Counted from the stretch's first letter, positions 26,551 through 39,954 are shown. The stretch is 64,000 nucleotides of DNA from Microcebus murinus (GCF_040939455.1 NC_134120.1:54823001-54887000); one strand, 5' to 3'. Program-made: numbers and translations. Notes: generated from the letters alone by a model not told the origin.

Positions 26551-26886
26551 GCTGCGCACAGTGGTTCATGCCTGTAATCCTAGCACTCTGGGAGACCGAG
26601 ATGGGTGGATTTCTCAAGGTCAGGAGTTCAAAACCAGCCTGAGCAAGAGCAAGACCCCGTCTCTACTAAAAATAGAAAGAAATTAATTGGACAACTAAAA
26701 ACACATAGAAAAAGTTAGCTGGGCATGGTGGCACATGCCTGTAGTCCCAGTTACTTTGGAGGCTGAGGCAGAAGGATTGCTTGAGCCCAGGAGTTTGAGG
26801 TTGCTGTGAGCTAGGCTGACACCATGGCACTCTAGCCCGGGCAACACAGTGAGACTCTGTCTCAAAAATAAAAAAAAAAGAAAGAA
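26551..26886 (+). mobile_element. Alu SINE, strepsirrhine type, with 17-bp target duplication
   Basis: Full-length forward Alu with the lemur linker and an A-rich tail. The flanking 17-bp sequence (aagaaatagattcctag at 26534-26550 and 26887-26903) is identical on both sides, giving exact borders and suggesting a young insertion. Confidence 0.96.
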
Positions 26887-27512
26887 AAGAAATAGATTCC
26901 TAGATAGGTAATAGCCAGACCTCTGTATAAGCTTGTACAGGGCCTGCATTAACTCCTAGAGAAGTCTTAAAAGACAGACATCTATATCTCTTACTTACAA
27001 AATTCAGTCTGAATTTCCTCACACTTAGTGGGGAATGCAGGCAGCATTGCTGAAGAATTTCCCTAATAGTTAAATCTGAGAGCTTACTGTGATACGGATC
27101 AGATCTCTTTGAAAGTTTGTCATGTTTTAGATCTGTGCAGAATCTCTGCTAAACCTGTAGCTACACAGAATCTTTAATTTGCTCATTTTTAGCTCTGATT
27201 AATATAATTTCACATCCAACTATCACATGACTGGAATAAAATAATTTGGTGCTTTTTTTCAGTAATTATTTTGTGTGATGAGACTTGTCGTAAATACTTA
27301 GTCGTTTGAGAGATTGTACAAATCATTACTGGAATTAGGAAGGTAATTTAAAGGAGCATTGATACATAGGTTTAGATGTAATTAAGAAGGATAAAATTAT
27401 AGTGAATGAAAGAGAAGTTTCAAAGATGTAATACTAAGGAATGTTAAATATTATTGAAGAAGTTTAGTTTTACTAGAACAAATCATTAAAGTACAGATTT
27501 TACTAGGAATAA

Positions 27513-27890
<378 letters not shown>

Positions 27891-28084
27891 TAATTTGTAT
27901 CCTTAGTTTTCCTCAGACAACTCTAGCCTTGTCTTTATTAACAAGTATTTTTAACTAGTTTAAATTTTTATCTTTTCTTGGATTTAATCAGAATTCCTCG
28001 TAACATCAGTTTGTAATTTTATGATTTATGATTATTTATGTAATTTATCAGTTTGTGACAATTCATTTATCAGCTATATCCTCC

Positions 28085-28165
28085 ATTAAATTAGAAGCCA
28101 TACAAGAGCAGGGGTCTTTGTACTTAGTGAATATTCGGTAAGTATTTGTTAAATAAAATAAGTCA
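28085..28165 (+). mobile_element. L2 LINE 3' tail relic
   Basis: The words 'tagaagccatacaagagcag', 'gggtctttgtacttagtgaa' and 'gtaagtatttgttaaataaa' follow the order of the common L2 3' end. Short and diverged. Confidence 0.45.
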
Positions 28166-29549
28166 TTTAGAAAGGGATTAATCAAGTTGATAAATCTATT
28201 GGAGAACCATGTGCTTTTTTACCTTGCCTATGATTTTTTTATGCCATTTTCTGTAAGGCTGCTTCCAGGCTGTAGTTTCCTTTTCAGTTCACTAGCACCC
28301 TGCTCATATAAACTGGTAATCTTATAACATTGCTACTTTTAGAAGCAAGTGTGTAAATCTATATTTTATTGCTTAAAATCTACTAAATTCTTTTAAAAGG
28401 AAAAATGTCTGAAGTGTACTAAGTTTATTTCCTGTTTCATTTCACATTTCCAATTAAAATGTTGTGCTAAATGTTTGTGTGTGTTTATTCGTATACTGTG
28501 TGCTCCAAAAATAATTGGAGATGGATTACCAGCAGGACAAAAACAAAGGGAACAGACCAAACAACCTGCTTCATTAAAAGGATCATAAAGGTAGATAAAA
28601 TCCAGAGAGCTTTGACTGAAGTAGTTATTACTATTCAGCATTGAACAAATACAAATGAAAAATTTTTCATTGTATAGTTTCATTCAGTGATACAATAAAT
28701 TAAATCCCTTTTGTCTGGAGAAAAGAAAATATCTTTTGACTCTGAATGCAAACATCTTTATTTAAGACTCTGAGTAACATAACGGATCTTCTTGAAATGC
28801 ATTGAAGAAGATTGTTTTTTCAGTGACCTTTTCCTGTATTGACTCTTTTTTAAAAACTGGGACAACATGGTTAATTCCTTAGAGTTTCTAAGTATCATAA
28901 TTTTAATTAAAGCATGACTATATCCAATATTTTTCACTACTGAAAACATTTTAGGGCTCCCTGCTTTTTAAAATAGTATATGTTTTTATGGTTACTCTCA
29001 CCTTTTCCACCTCCAATTTGAGAAAGACTGGCCAAATTAAAGATATTTTACAGTGTTAAACTTTAAATGTTTCTGTAAAATGTTGACTTTAAGTCTGATT
29101 AATAGTTGTAAGATTTTTTTAAATTTTTTATTCCATGAACCTTTGTCTTTTATAGAATAAATTAAAGAATTAATAAATAAGAGAAAAATTAAAAGTCCTC
29201 CATTATCTTTAGTGGCCTCTGCTAAAGAGGCAACCACTATGAACAATTTTTTGTCTGTACTTCCAGGGATTTATTTAGGCATAAACATACAAATATATAT
29301 CTTTTGTTGTAGTTTGTTATTATAAATAGGATTATACTATAATACTGTTTTGCAGGGTTTTTTAAGGATAGTTCTTAGTTTTCTTTATTAATATGTATAG
29401 GACCAAAGTGTAAAGCTTTTGGAATATCCAACTGTTTGCCATCATATAGATACATGGAGCGCAGGGTTGTTTTATCCATTAGATTCGTTTTTAAGGAATT
29501 CAAGCTAATTTTTTAAAATAATTTAACTATAAAGATTATAATAAAATTA

Positions 29550-29850
29550 ATTTATTCACTCAACAAGTATTTATTGGGTACTACTATGTACCAAGAAATC
29601 TTCTAAACAGTCAGGATACAGTGGTGAATAAGATAGATAGGCCGGGCGCTGTGGCTCACGCCTGTAATCCTAGCACTCTGGGAGGCCCAGGCCGGTGGAT
29701 TGCTAGAGGTCAGGAGTTCACTGACACCATGGCACTCACTCTAGCCTGGGGCAACAAAGTGAGACTCTGTCTCAAAAAAAAAAAAAAAAAAAAAAAAAAA
29801 GATAAGGTCCTTCCTCTATGGAGTATACATTCTGGACATACTTAGATAGA
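29550..29850 (-). mobile_element. Antisense L2 LINE relic split by an Alu
   Basis: Before the Alu: 'aacaagtatttattgggtac', 'tactatgtaccaagaaatct', 'ggatacagtggtgaataaga'. After it: 'aaggtccttcctctatggag' and 'tatacattctgg'. Together these form the complement of the L2 3' end, with the Alu (29641-29802) placed between the two parts. Confidence 0.6.
29641..29802 (+). mobile_element. Young Alu with large internal deletion
   Basis: Starts with an almost perfect consensus 'ggccgggcgctgtggctcac' and ends with a pure A-run of about 28, signs of recent insertion. The middle is missing: the left monomer stops at 'gtcaggagttca' and the sequence jumps to 'ctgacaccatggcactc' near the end of the right monomer, about 170 bp lost. 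Flanked by short agata-type duplications. Confidence 0.92.
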
Positions 29851-30034
29851 AAACTGTTACTGAGACAATTTTTAAATCCAAAAGTAAGTCTTAAACTTAT
29901 TTCTTATTAAGAAAAGGATGACACTACTTTAGAGTTCCAATCATGTCAGGTTGCAAGACTGGTAACTTTTATAGATTTTTTTTTTTCTCTTAGAGCAATT
30001 TCTTGTAAATTGTTATAAATTTCCAGAATTAACA

Positions 30035-30110
30035 CTGTATACGTGTGTGTATATATTTCTAACACTATATACTGTGTATATATATATATGTATGTATGTA
30101 TATATGTCTT
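30035..30110. repeat. TG/TA/TATG microsatellite
   Basis: A run of gtgtgtgtatatat, then tatatatatatatg and tatgtatgtatatatg, interrupted by 'ttctaacactatatac'. A compound dinucleotide/tetranucleotide repeat, likely variable between individuals. Confidence 0.85.
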
Positions 30111-30736
30111 GAATTTTTAATTAAGAAACTAGGGTTTTTTAGTAGTTCTGAAATGGGGGAGGAGACTTAGAGCTTTAGTTTAACTTTCTTGTTTTTGGCA
30201 TAGAAACTACAACAAATATCAAAATGTGGGAATCAAAGCAAAGCACGATTTCTGCAGGCCTTTTCCCAGACTATCCTTATTTCTTGTTGATCTTTGATTT
30301 CATTTTCATACTAGAATCGTTGTAACCTTAATTTGCATTTAATATCAGAGCAGAAGAACTCCAATGCTTTGTCAGAGGTGTAAACTCCAGCCTTCAATTT
30401 CATTTCATCTAGATCTTAGAATAATAGCATAACATGCCTAGGAAAAACATATATTTTTGCAGTTCATCAAATTATTCATTAAGCAAACACTTGTAGGGTA
30501 TATACTTGATACTTTGTTATTTTAAACCAATTTTATGAATTGATAGATAAAATATTTTTTAAATTGGCTTGTGATGTTTGATAAGCCTAAGGGGAAGATC
30601 TACTCCGTGTATTTCAGTTAAGTTTTAATGTATCATTCAGGTCACATTTTGGGTAGTTAGGGTGAGAAGGTATTCCCTGTGTTCCAGGAAATTAGCATAT
30701 TACCAATAAAAACCTTTAAGTATACAAAATATTTAG

Positions 30737-31054
<318 letters not shown>

Positions 31055-33265
31055 TGAAAGAGTCCTAAAAGTATTATTACAAAACTTTTGGAGTTTGTAT
31101 ATAAAACCCGGATCTCCGCTACGATTCATGTCAATAATTAGTCACATTTTTACATATTAAACTTATATTTTAGTTGACATATTACCTTTTCTTTACCCAA
31201 TTTAGGTTCTATTCTAGGTGAATTTGGGTTATATTATTTTTCAAAGTAGTTAATTCATTCATAATTCTTTGAAGAACATTTAACTTGAACACAAAGACTG
31301 GGAGAGAATGGTATTGTTATTTTTATTTTCATTACTCAAGTAGCATACCAGTACATTCTTCCTGTAAAGAGTTCTAACAGTAAAAGTATGCAGAGAACAA
31401 TGTAGAAATTCCCTTTAATTTCACATATTACACCACTCTACCCCTAGTTTCTTTCTCTTCCACAGAAATGTTAAGAATTTGGAGGTTATCCTTACATTAC
31501 ATTTTCATCATCATATATATAAAATGAACATTTATTTATATATAGACTTTTAAAAAATTATATTATCCCACTTTATATCAATCTATAGTTCTGCAACCTG
31601 CCTTAATGTCTTATAGATATTTCTCATCAGTATATAAAGTAGGCATACTTCATTTTTAACAGCTACACAATATTTTACAGTATAAATTTCTATAAATAGT
31701 ACTGTAGTGAAAATCCATATAGAAACATCTTTGTATATAATTATGAAAGTAGTTAAATAGAAGTGAAATTACTAAATCAAAGGAGATGCATATTTAAAAA
31801 TTTTAAAATAATGGCAGATTGCACACCAAAAAATCCTATATCAATTCACTCTACCATTAATAGTGTACAAAAGAGCTGTTTACTTCACATCATCATCAAA
31901 ACTTGATATTATCAACTTTATTATTAACAACCTGAAAAATGTGAAAAGACAGATCCCATTTTAATTTGGATTTCTATAATCATAGTGATGATAAACATTT
32001 TCCTTGTGTTTATAAGAAATTTATGTGCTTTTTATTTAAATTGCCAGATTCATTCCTTTGCTCATTTGGTTTGGTACAGCTTTTAACATATGAGAGTTAA
32101 TCTAAATTTTATTTCTCTGTCAAAAGATTTTCACTGTCCATGGCTTATTTTCAGCTCCCTTCATAGTGTTATTTATTATACTATGATTTTATATAATATC
32201 AATTGATCTTTTCATTTATGGATTTTTGGTTTGATATTTAAGAACGCCTTCTCAGTGTTATAGGAATAACACCATATCCCTATATTTTCTATTTTTCAAA
32301 TTTGGTTTGGTTTTGTTTCTGCATGAAGCCCTATTATACATCTGGTATTTATGTCTCTATTTGGTGTGAGTGGGGAAAGGTGTGATAAACAAGATCGACT
32401 TCAAAGAATGAGATTTAAAATGTGCATCATCTATTCTAGAAGAAAACTTTATCAGAAACCTAAAATATATATTTTCCCTTTGATCTGATAAGTCCACTTC
32501 TAAGGATTTATCTTAAATATTTAATTATGGATGTGCATGAAGATTTGTTGTAAGGATGCTTTTTTGCAGCATTGTTTCTAATATATAAAAACTAGCAATA
32601 ATCTAGATCCCCAGTAATAAGAGCTTGCTGAAATAAATTATGGTATATTCAGTAAGTACAATACTATGTTGTAGAAAAGTGTAACAACAGAGGGAATTAT
32701 TTTCATGTTAGTAAGTAGAGGAAGCAGGTTAAGTGTTATCCGTCCAAATTTTATAAATATGTGGGGGAGGGCCACTAGGTATTATGCTGGATTCTTCAAA
32801 TTATTATATCTGAGTGATGGGATTATGGATAATGTTTATTTTCTTCTTTGTGTTTTTTAATGTTTTTCAGTATTTCTTTTGTGAACATGTAACCTTTTTA
32901 TTACAAAAGTAATTGAAATGATAATTTTTTTAGTTAAAATAAGTATTAAATCCAGTAAATATTCTATCAGCTTAATAAAATAAAGCCCTTAAAACATAAG
33001 GAGTTTTGTTTACTGAAAGACCAGTCAAGCTTATTAATATTTTGCCTACTCTTGCCATTCTTTTTCATAGTTTAGATGATTATAAATTGTATCAAGTTTA
33101 TGTTTATTGAATAAACTTAAGTATATAATACTTTTGTCATATAATTTAGTCCAGCAGAAATACAGTTGACCCTTGAACAACACTGTGCGAGTCCATTAAT
33201 ATGAAGAATGTTTTCGATAAATATAGGAACATTTTTTGGAGATTTGCAACAATTTTTAAAAACTC

Positions 33266-33563
33266 GAGGCCAAGACGGGATTGTTTGAGCTCAGGATTTC
33301 AAGACCAGCCTGAGCAAGAGTGAGACCCCCGTCTCTACTAAAAAAAATAGAAAGAAATTAGCTGGATAACTAAATGTGTATATATCTATATAAAATTAGC
33401 CGAGCATGGTGGTTCATGCCTGTAGTCCCAGCTACTTCGGAGGCTGAGGCAATAGGATTGCTTGAGCCCAAAAGTTTTGAGTTTGCAGTGAGCTATGATA
33501 ATGCCACTGTGCTCTAGCCCAGGCAACAGAGTGAGACCCTGTCTGAAAAACAAAAACGAAAAA
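33266..33563 (+). mobile_element. Alu SINE, strepsirrhine type, nested in Tigger
   Basis: Forward Alu lacking its first 45 or so bases (starts at 'gaggccaagacgggattg'), with a lemur linker ('gaaattagctggataactaa' then a tatatatctata stretch) and an A-rich tail. It is younger than the Tigger element that it splits. Confidence 0.9.
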
Positions 33564-33683
33564 TCTGCAAAAGCCATCAAGCCCCAAATAATAAATTCCT
33601 GCTGAAGAAAACTGTATCTGGATGTTGTGTATGGCTTCATGGGATTTACCACAGAGCCAGTCTAGGAGATCACAAAAAAGATT

Positions 33684-34243
33684 GTGGATATGGCAAAAGT
33701 CGTGGTGGATGAAGAAGGGTTTCAAGATGTGGATCTTGGAGAAATTCAAGAGTTAATAGACACCAAAACAGAGATAATATTAATAGAAGATGACATGATG
33801 GAGATGAGTGCTTCTGAACCATCATCAAGCAATGAGGAAGAAGATTTAGAAGAAGCAGTGCTCGAATACAAGTTGATATTAGACTGGCAGAAGGCTTCCA
33901 ATTACTCATAACTGTTTTGACTTTTTTGTGTGTGTGTGTGACAATGGACCCTTCTATGATACATGCCTTGAAACTAAGGCAAATGGTGGAAGAAGGAGTG
34001 GTGCCATATAGAAACAAACATTTTTAGATAAATGAAAAAGCAAAAAAATTAGAAATTACCATGTATTTCTGTAAAGTTACACAAAGTGTGCCTGTCTCTC
34101 CTTCTAATTCCTCCACCTCTTCCACCTCTGCTGCTCCTGAGACAGCAAGACCAACCGTTACTCTCCCTCACCCTCCTCAGGTTACTCAGTGTGAAAATGT
34201 CAGGGATGAAGACCTTTATGGTGATCCACTTCCACTTAATTAA
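33684..34243 (+). pseudogene. Tigger transposase C-terminal remnant
   Basis: Two open pieces in different frames (33684-33911 and 34061-34243) separated by stops and a short repeat. The first has an acidic EEEDLEE stretch; the second ends in the acidic tail DEDLYGDPLPLN, as known for Tigger transposases. No DDE catalytic core or CENP-B-type DNA-binding domain is present, so no function is expected. Confidence 0.7.
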
Positions 34244-34671
34244 TAGTAAATATATTTTCTGTTTCTTATAATTTTCTTAGTAATATTTTCTGTAGCTTGC
34301 TTTATTATAAGAATATTATATGATACATAAAACATACAAGATACATGTTAATCAACTGTTATTGCTCAGGCTTCCAGTCAACAGTAGGCTATTAATAGTT
34401 AAGTTTTAGGTAAGTCAAAAGTTTTATGTGGATTTTCAACTATATGGAGGTTGGCGTCCCTAACCCTTGTGTTGTTCAAGAGTCAACTGTAATATTATAT
34501 TGAATGAAACTTCAGTAACGGTGGTGGTGTTCTTAGGTATTCATTTGCAGTAGCTGCTGCTTTACTCCTTTTTTGTTTTGTGCTATGTGCAATTGAGAAT
34601 TCATATATCACACATAGGTATGTATGTGAAAAGCATGTATCTTGAATTAGTGCAAGTGTATCATATGTTAA

Positions 34672-34875
<204 letters not shown>

Positions 34876-35224
34876 TGAATTCAACCCATAGTAATTTTGT
34901 TCATTTTTTAGTTACATGATCTTATGTCATAATTTCATTCACTGCTTGATCAACTCATCTATATTTTATTTTCCCTTTTTTCTGCTAACTACTAATTCAT
35001 AGATTTAGCCTTTTTTCTTTTTGTAAAATAACCTACTTAATTTGACAATTGATTAAACGGTTTGGCAAAATTTCCATTTCAAGGCATTCTACTATCAGAC
35101 AACTAGAGATACTGTTTAAAGCATATTTTACATACAATACAATTTTACAGTATTTTGCTGCCTATCTTTTAAAAGGCAATTTTATTTTTCTTTAGTTGAG
35201 ACAAAAATGGAATTTGGAGTGAAG

Positions 35225-35345
35225 ATTGATACAAGTTCAGTTCTGACTTGGCCGGTTTATTAATATGTGGTCTTGAACAAGTTACTTCTCTGAATCTCCA
35301 TTTCCTCATCTTTATATAATAATACCTATCAAAAGGTGACATTTT
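35225..35345 (+). mobile_element. MIR SINE relic
   Basis: The phrases 'gtggtcttgaacaagttact', 'tctctgaatctccatttcct' and 'catctttatataataatacc' match the MIR core order. Diverged. Confidence 0.6.
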
Positions 35346-35664
35346 GAAGGAAAAACTGCATGTAAACATATATTGAAATCTAAAATGTTACAGAAATGTC
35401 GGGTAAAAGATTTAAAAGCTACCTTTATATTGCTGTATTTTAAATACACCAAAATATTTTAGAACTAAAATTTAGAAATTAAAAATGCATGTTTCTTAAT
35501 AGTTTTATTTTGAGTGAAGAAAAATGTAGCCTGTAAATACCAGTTTTCCTAAACTGGTCCTTGCTTACTGTTGGACTGTCCTTTCAGTTTGGTTGGCAAT
35601 TTGTACAAACTTATGTGATAGCACATACTATGTTATTTTTTACTGATATTCTTGTCTTGAGTCA

Positions 35665-35800
35665 GTTTTCCTGCACTAGACTGTGGAAACCATGCATACA
35701 ATCATTTTGTGTTGTTTTCTGTTACTAACTCTGGAACTGCTTGTCACATATGAAATGCTCAATAAATTTAGCATGAATGTATGTGTAAGTAGACGGATGG
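35665..35800 (+). mobile_element. L2 LINE 3' tail relic
   Basis: 'ctgcactagactgtggaaac' and 'catatgaaatgctcaataaa' followed by a 'atgaatgtatg' end resemble the L2 3' terminus. Heavily diverged. Confidence 0.45.
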
Positions 35801-36661
35801 ATGAATGGCTGACCAAGAATGAATGCCAAAAAATTAATCCAGAAGGCCTGACGATATATAGGGTGCTTTGCCTGTTTTTCTGAATTTATCAGAAATTGAC
35901 TTATTTTCTGGCTATGTTATATTTTAAATACTGTACTTTTTGCCCTCTTTAAAGCATTATTACTGATAGTTAACCAAAGATGAATAATTTTCCTTTAAAT
36001 GTGATATATAAAGATTTCCTCATTCCTAGGTACAATTTAAAGAATTATGCCTATGACTAAGACATGATTTCTATGAGTACAAGTTTCTCAGCGTGCACAT
36101 AACTGCAAAATATTTCCAGAACCTGACCTTTGAGATCATATATTTACAAGGACTCACACTAGTTCCAGTCTCTTTTCCAGAGGGAGACTAGCATGCTGTT
36201 TTCAAGGGACCTTTGCTTTTCCTCCTACTAACATGCCTAGGATAGTAGGAGTCACAATTCAAGAGCTGTTGAGAGCTATTTTGTCCTCGTTGTTTTACTT
36301 GTTCCTAAGGAGGAGGGAAATGAGAGCTACCAAAAACTCATTTTTATATATCTGTACCGTGTGTTATGAGCCTCTACCAGGATTTCTTTCGCTTAGTAAT
36401 AGTCATGACAGCTTCAGCTATCTGTAAAGCATTTCTTAAGGTGGGAAAAGCAAAAAGGTAACAGATCTGTCAGCTCTAAATTATGTAGAGTAAGAGGATT
36501 AACATAGCTTATTAAAAACCTAATTTTTGACCCACCATTTGCAAACATGTAGTAGTTCATAATACACACATTTTTACTAGCCTTATTCTCAGTTCTATTT
36601 TAGGTACCTTTTTGTCTCATCATTTTTACCTAGTTTTAATTTTTTACCTGTTATGTTTTAA

Positions 36662-37018
36662 CCACTTTGGTATGAGCGTCAACTATAGTCGACAGCCACA
36701 TATGAACACACACAGCCGAGCATCAACTTTAGCTGACAGCCGTGATGCGACTTTTCCAATTTTTCGTTTATCAAAATAAAATTGTGAACATTTAAAAATA
36801 ACGTAATGAAAACATATATGTATATGTTACCTATTCTGATTTACATTACAAGTAAAGCTGCTTGTAAAATAAAACAAGCTTTCAGTGCTTTAAAGCTTTC
36901 CTCATCACACAAGAGCAAAATGGATTCGTCATCAATGCACAGCACAAACTATCGTGCGGACTACAAGTGCCGGCTGTGGGCAAGGTTTCGCGGCCGGTGA
37001 ACGCCATACCCAAAGTGC
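36662..37018. mobile_element. piggyBac-type MITE, copy 1 (CpG-rich), 357 bp
   Basis: Flanked by TTAA on both sides (36658-36661 and 37019-37022), the target duplication diagnostic of piggyBac elements. Terminal inverted repeats: the left end ccactttggtatgagcgtc matches the complement of the right end, with a few differences over about 18 bp. A second copy at 45057-45414 matches along its whole length. Copy 1 keeps many CpG sites (for example in the tttcgcggccggtgaacgcc stretch near the right end), so it is probably young. It is non-autonomous: only 357 bp, with no transposase gene. Recently active piggyBac elements are known in mouse lemur, which supports the species guess. Confidence 0.88.
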
Positions 37019-37454
37019 TTAAGCAACTTTACCTTGCCTTCAGTCTTGTTAAGAATAATTGTTTGCATATGCAGATGGTCTGTAAAGTGTTATTTGTTTT
37101 AGAGTTTGTGTGATATGTTTGTGCCTGACTCATAGGCATGTAATATTACTGACTTGCTGATGGGTGTAGAAAGCTGTCAGCTATATCAAGATCCTTTATT
37201 CTGTTTTCTCATTCTAAGGCTCTAGTCTAAGGAAATAAGCCCCAAAAGGAAAAATTCAACTCATAAAGATTTTTACTACAGTATTATTTATAATGACTAA
37301 AAATTTTTTTGCTTCAGTTACCTTCTCAAACCCCCCCATAAATGACAGTAAGGGGAAATTTTAAAGGACATAGACCCACAAAGACAAAGAACAGAAGAAA
37401 CAGAAAACCAATATTTTAAAATTTGGAAATTAAAGAAATGAGCAGCTACAGACC

Positions 37455-37655
37455 TAGAACAGGATTTTCTATAAAGCGCTAAATAGTAAATATCTTAGGC
37501 TTTGCAGGTCACATACTGCCTCCTCTTCCTCCCTTCTCCCTCTTTCTCTTCTCTCTTCCTTCTCTTTTAACAATCCTTTAAAAATATAAAAACTGTTCTT
37601 AGTTAGCAGACCAAATTTGGCCCACAGGCCATAATTTGCCCACCTCTGATTTAGA
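37455..37655 (+). mobile_element. hAT-type DNA transposon remnant (MER1 group)
   Basis: Left end 'aggattttctataaagcgct' and 'atcttaggctttgcaggtca', right end 'gaccaaatttggcccacagg' and 'ccataatttgcccacctctg' match a common mammalian Charlie-type non-autonomous element. The centre is replaced by a C/T-rich tract (37520-37570). Confidence 0.7.
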
Positions 37656-37769
37656 AGAAACAAGAAAATTGAAAACAAAGCCATTACCGCACAAAATTCT
37701 AAAAGAGCTAGAGCTCAGGAATTGATGGCACTAGTTACCTCTAGAAGTGCTCATTAAAATTGGACTGGA

Positions 37770-38065
37770 GGCTGTGTGGTGGCTCATACCTGTAATCCCA
37801 GGACTTTGGGAGGCGAAGGCTGGAGGATCTCTTGAGGCCAAAGGTTCAAAACTAGCCTGGGCAACACAGTGAGATCCCATCTCTACAAAAAATTAAAAAT
37901 AAAAACATAGCCAGGAGTGGTGGCTCATGCCTGTAGTCCCAGTTACTCAGGAGGCTGTGGCAGGAGGATCCCTTGAGCCCAGGAGTTGGGAGGCTTCAGT
38001 GAGTTATGATCCTCAGCACTGCACTCCAGCCTGGTAAACAAAGCAAAACCCTGCCTCAAAATAAA
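37770..38065 (+). mobile_element. Alu SINE, AluJ-like
   Basis: Forward dimeric Alu from 'ggctgtgtggtggctcatac' (first base shared with flank) to a short A-rich tail, with a simple A-rich linker. Diverged, old type. Confidence 0.92.
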
Positions 38066-38557
38066 CCCATACAGGACTAGAAATAGGGGATTGGATCAAA
38101 GTATTTTTGGCCCTCATATCCCTTTCCCAAGCCCAGTGATTCCCAGCCCAATAATTGCACCTCTCCCACCTGGTGGATGACTTGAGATATGGAGATAAGT
38201 GTTCGGGATGATTGTTCTTCCTCAGCAGACTTGGAAAGCTAGTTGATCTTTTAAAATTATAAGCTTGTATAATTTGATAAAAATTAATAAATAAGGGAAT
38301 AAAATAATAGTTGAGGATCATGAGTAATTTGTTTTCTTTATATATTCTTGAATTTCAAACTTTCTATAATCTAGAAAAAATTTTCATTCATTGTGAATCT
38401 TCATTATTAAATTCTTTGATTTGTTAGAAATTCCTATTTTAAATGCATTTACCTTTAATGGCAAATGAAGTTACTATTCATCTGTTTCATGTTACTCATT
38501 TAAACACTCCTTAAAAAGACATGATACATTTTCTAATTACCAGAAAACACAGTTATG

Positions 38558-38620
38558 TGTTGGGAATATAGAGATGAATAAAGACTTGATCTGGTATGAA
38601 GCTTATAGTCTAGAATAAGG
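38558..38620 (-). mobile_element. Short antisense L2 relic
   Basis: 'tgttgggaatatagagatga' and 'ataaagacttgatctggtat' with 'gaagcttatagtctagaata' follow the order of an antisense L2 3' end. Very short, so low confidence. Confidence 0.35.
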
Positions 38621-38699
38621 GGGGGAAATGCGTTAATAAACTGTAGTATGGGTTTATGTTTGATAGCACACATCAGTCATTGGAAGTAGACAAAGGATC

Positions 38700-39240
38700 A
38701 AAAACGAGATGGTAGGGAGGCAGAATCAATTATGCTTGGCCACCTCTTTGATGAAGAATATGAGTGAAGAAGAGTTGTTGATGACTCCCAGGTTTCTGGC
38801 TTTAGTGATTAGGCAGATGTTGATGTCAGTCAAGAGAATGGAAACAGATAAAAGAACAGGGTAAAAGTTTAATGAACTCTATTTGTGTCCTATTAGGCAT
38901 TTGTGTTACAGTATACATATAATCAGTTGGATGTATCCAATAAGTATAGGAAGATTTGGATTTGGAGCTTGAAAGCTAAGAGAGCAAGCAAGAGAATAAA
39001 AATGAATGAATAGATTGCATAATTGTCAATTCAGACAAAGTGTTTACTCCAAGGAGATGATACATACTTGAGCATGAGAAGGTAGATCAGAAACGGTGCT
39101 GTAGGGAAACCATCATTGGTTTAGATATGTACAGCTCTTAGAAGAAGAGCCATTTTATAGGATTGATGGTAGCAGAGTTGTAGGTAGAAGAATGAAGTGT
39201 CAATAGAAAGTCATGGTTGCGACGGCAAACATCTGTTTAG
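38700..39240 (+). repeat. Ancient unnamed interspersed repeat, copy 2
   Basis: Contains 'gatgactcccaggtttctgg', 'ctttagtgattaggcagatg' and 'cagttggatgtatcc', words that I associate with one old and widespread mammalian repeat and that also echo 5630-6450 and 58185-58690. Family name not known to me; no coding potential. Confidence 0.45.
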
Positions 39241-39512
39241 AATCCTGACTTGTGAAGAAAAGAAAATTTAGCTAGGGGATGGGGATGTTATGTTTAAACA
39301 AAATTTCTTATTTTGCCTGTATATCAATTCTTTATTGCCATTTTTTTTAAGGTAAAAGAGACATGCACTAGAAAGATTGGCTTCTAGAAAGGAGCCAATC
39401 AAAAAGAGGTTAAAAAATATAGAAAGGAAGAAGATAAAGAAAAATAAAAGCAATGAAATGGTGACTGACTGATCCTAATTATGTGGAGCCTGAAGCTTAT
39501 ATAATCGTATTT

Positions 39513-39764
39513 GGTGGGGAGTCTGACTGATGCCTATAGTCCCAGCACTTTGGGAGGCAGAGGCAGGAGGATTACTTGAGGCCAGGCGTTCAAGACCAGC
39601 CTGAACAACATAGTGAGACCCCCTTCTCTACAAAAATTTATAAAAATCAGCCTGATGTGGTCGTGTGCAGCTGAGCCCAGGAGTTCAAGGTTGCAGTAAG
39701 CTATGATGATGCCACTGACCTCCAGCCTGGGCAATAGAGTGGTGTCTCTTGGAGGGAAAAAAAA
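39513..39764 (+). mobile_element. Alu SINE, internally shortened
   Basis: Forward Alu from 'ctgactgatgcctatagtcc' to a short A-run. Part of the right monomer between 'gtcgtgtgcagctgagccc' is deleted. Old type without the lemur linker. Confidence 0.88.
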
Positions 39765-39919
39765 TTAAAAATAAATAATTTTGTGGGTAAGGAATGAGGG
39801 CCTCTTTGAGAAAAAATTCAACATCATGAATACAAAATTAGATAGAGACCTGTAAGGGGCCTGTGAAAGTAAAGGGCCTTGAAATTTAAGCTTTGTTAAT
39901 TCTTAGTTTTTGTTTTTCA

Positions 39920-39922
<3 letters not shown>

Positions 39923-39954
<32 letters not shown>

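Larger units (their letters stand above)
33163..34489 (+). mobile_element. Tigger DNA transposon, 1.3 kb, with decayed transposase end
   Basis: The left end cagttgacccttgaacaaca and the complementary right end 'ttgttcaagagtcaactg' are inverted, with TA at 33161-33162 and 34490-34491. Inside, the + strand carries the C-terminal part of a pogo/Tigger-family transposase gene: an open piece at 33684-33911 rich in acidic residues, and a piece ending at 34243 with ENVRDEDLYGDPLPLN before its stop. Frame shifts between them (a GT run at 33928-33940) and the missing catalytic DDE and DNA-binding regions make it a dead, internally deleted copy. An Alu at 33266-33563 interrupts the left part. Confidence 0.85.
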
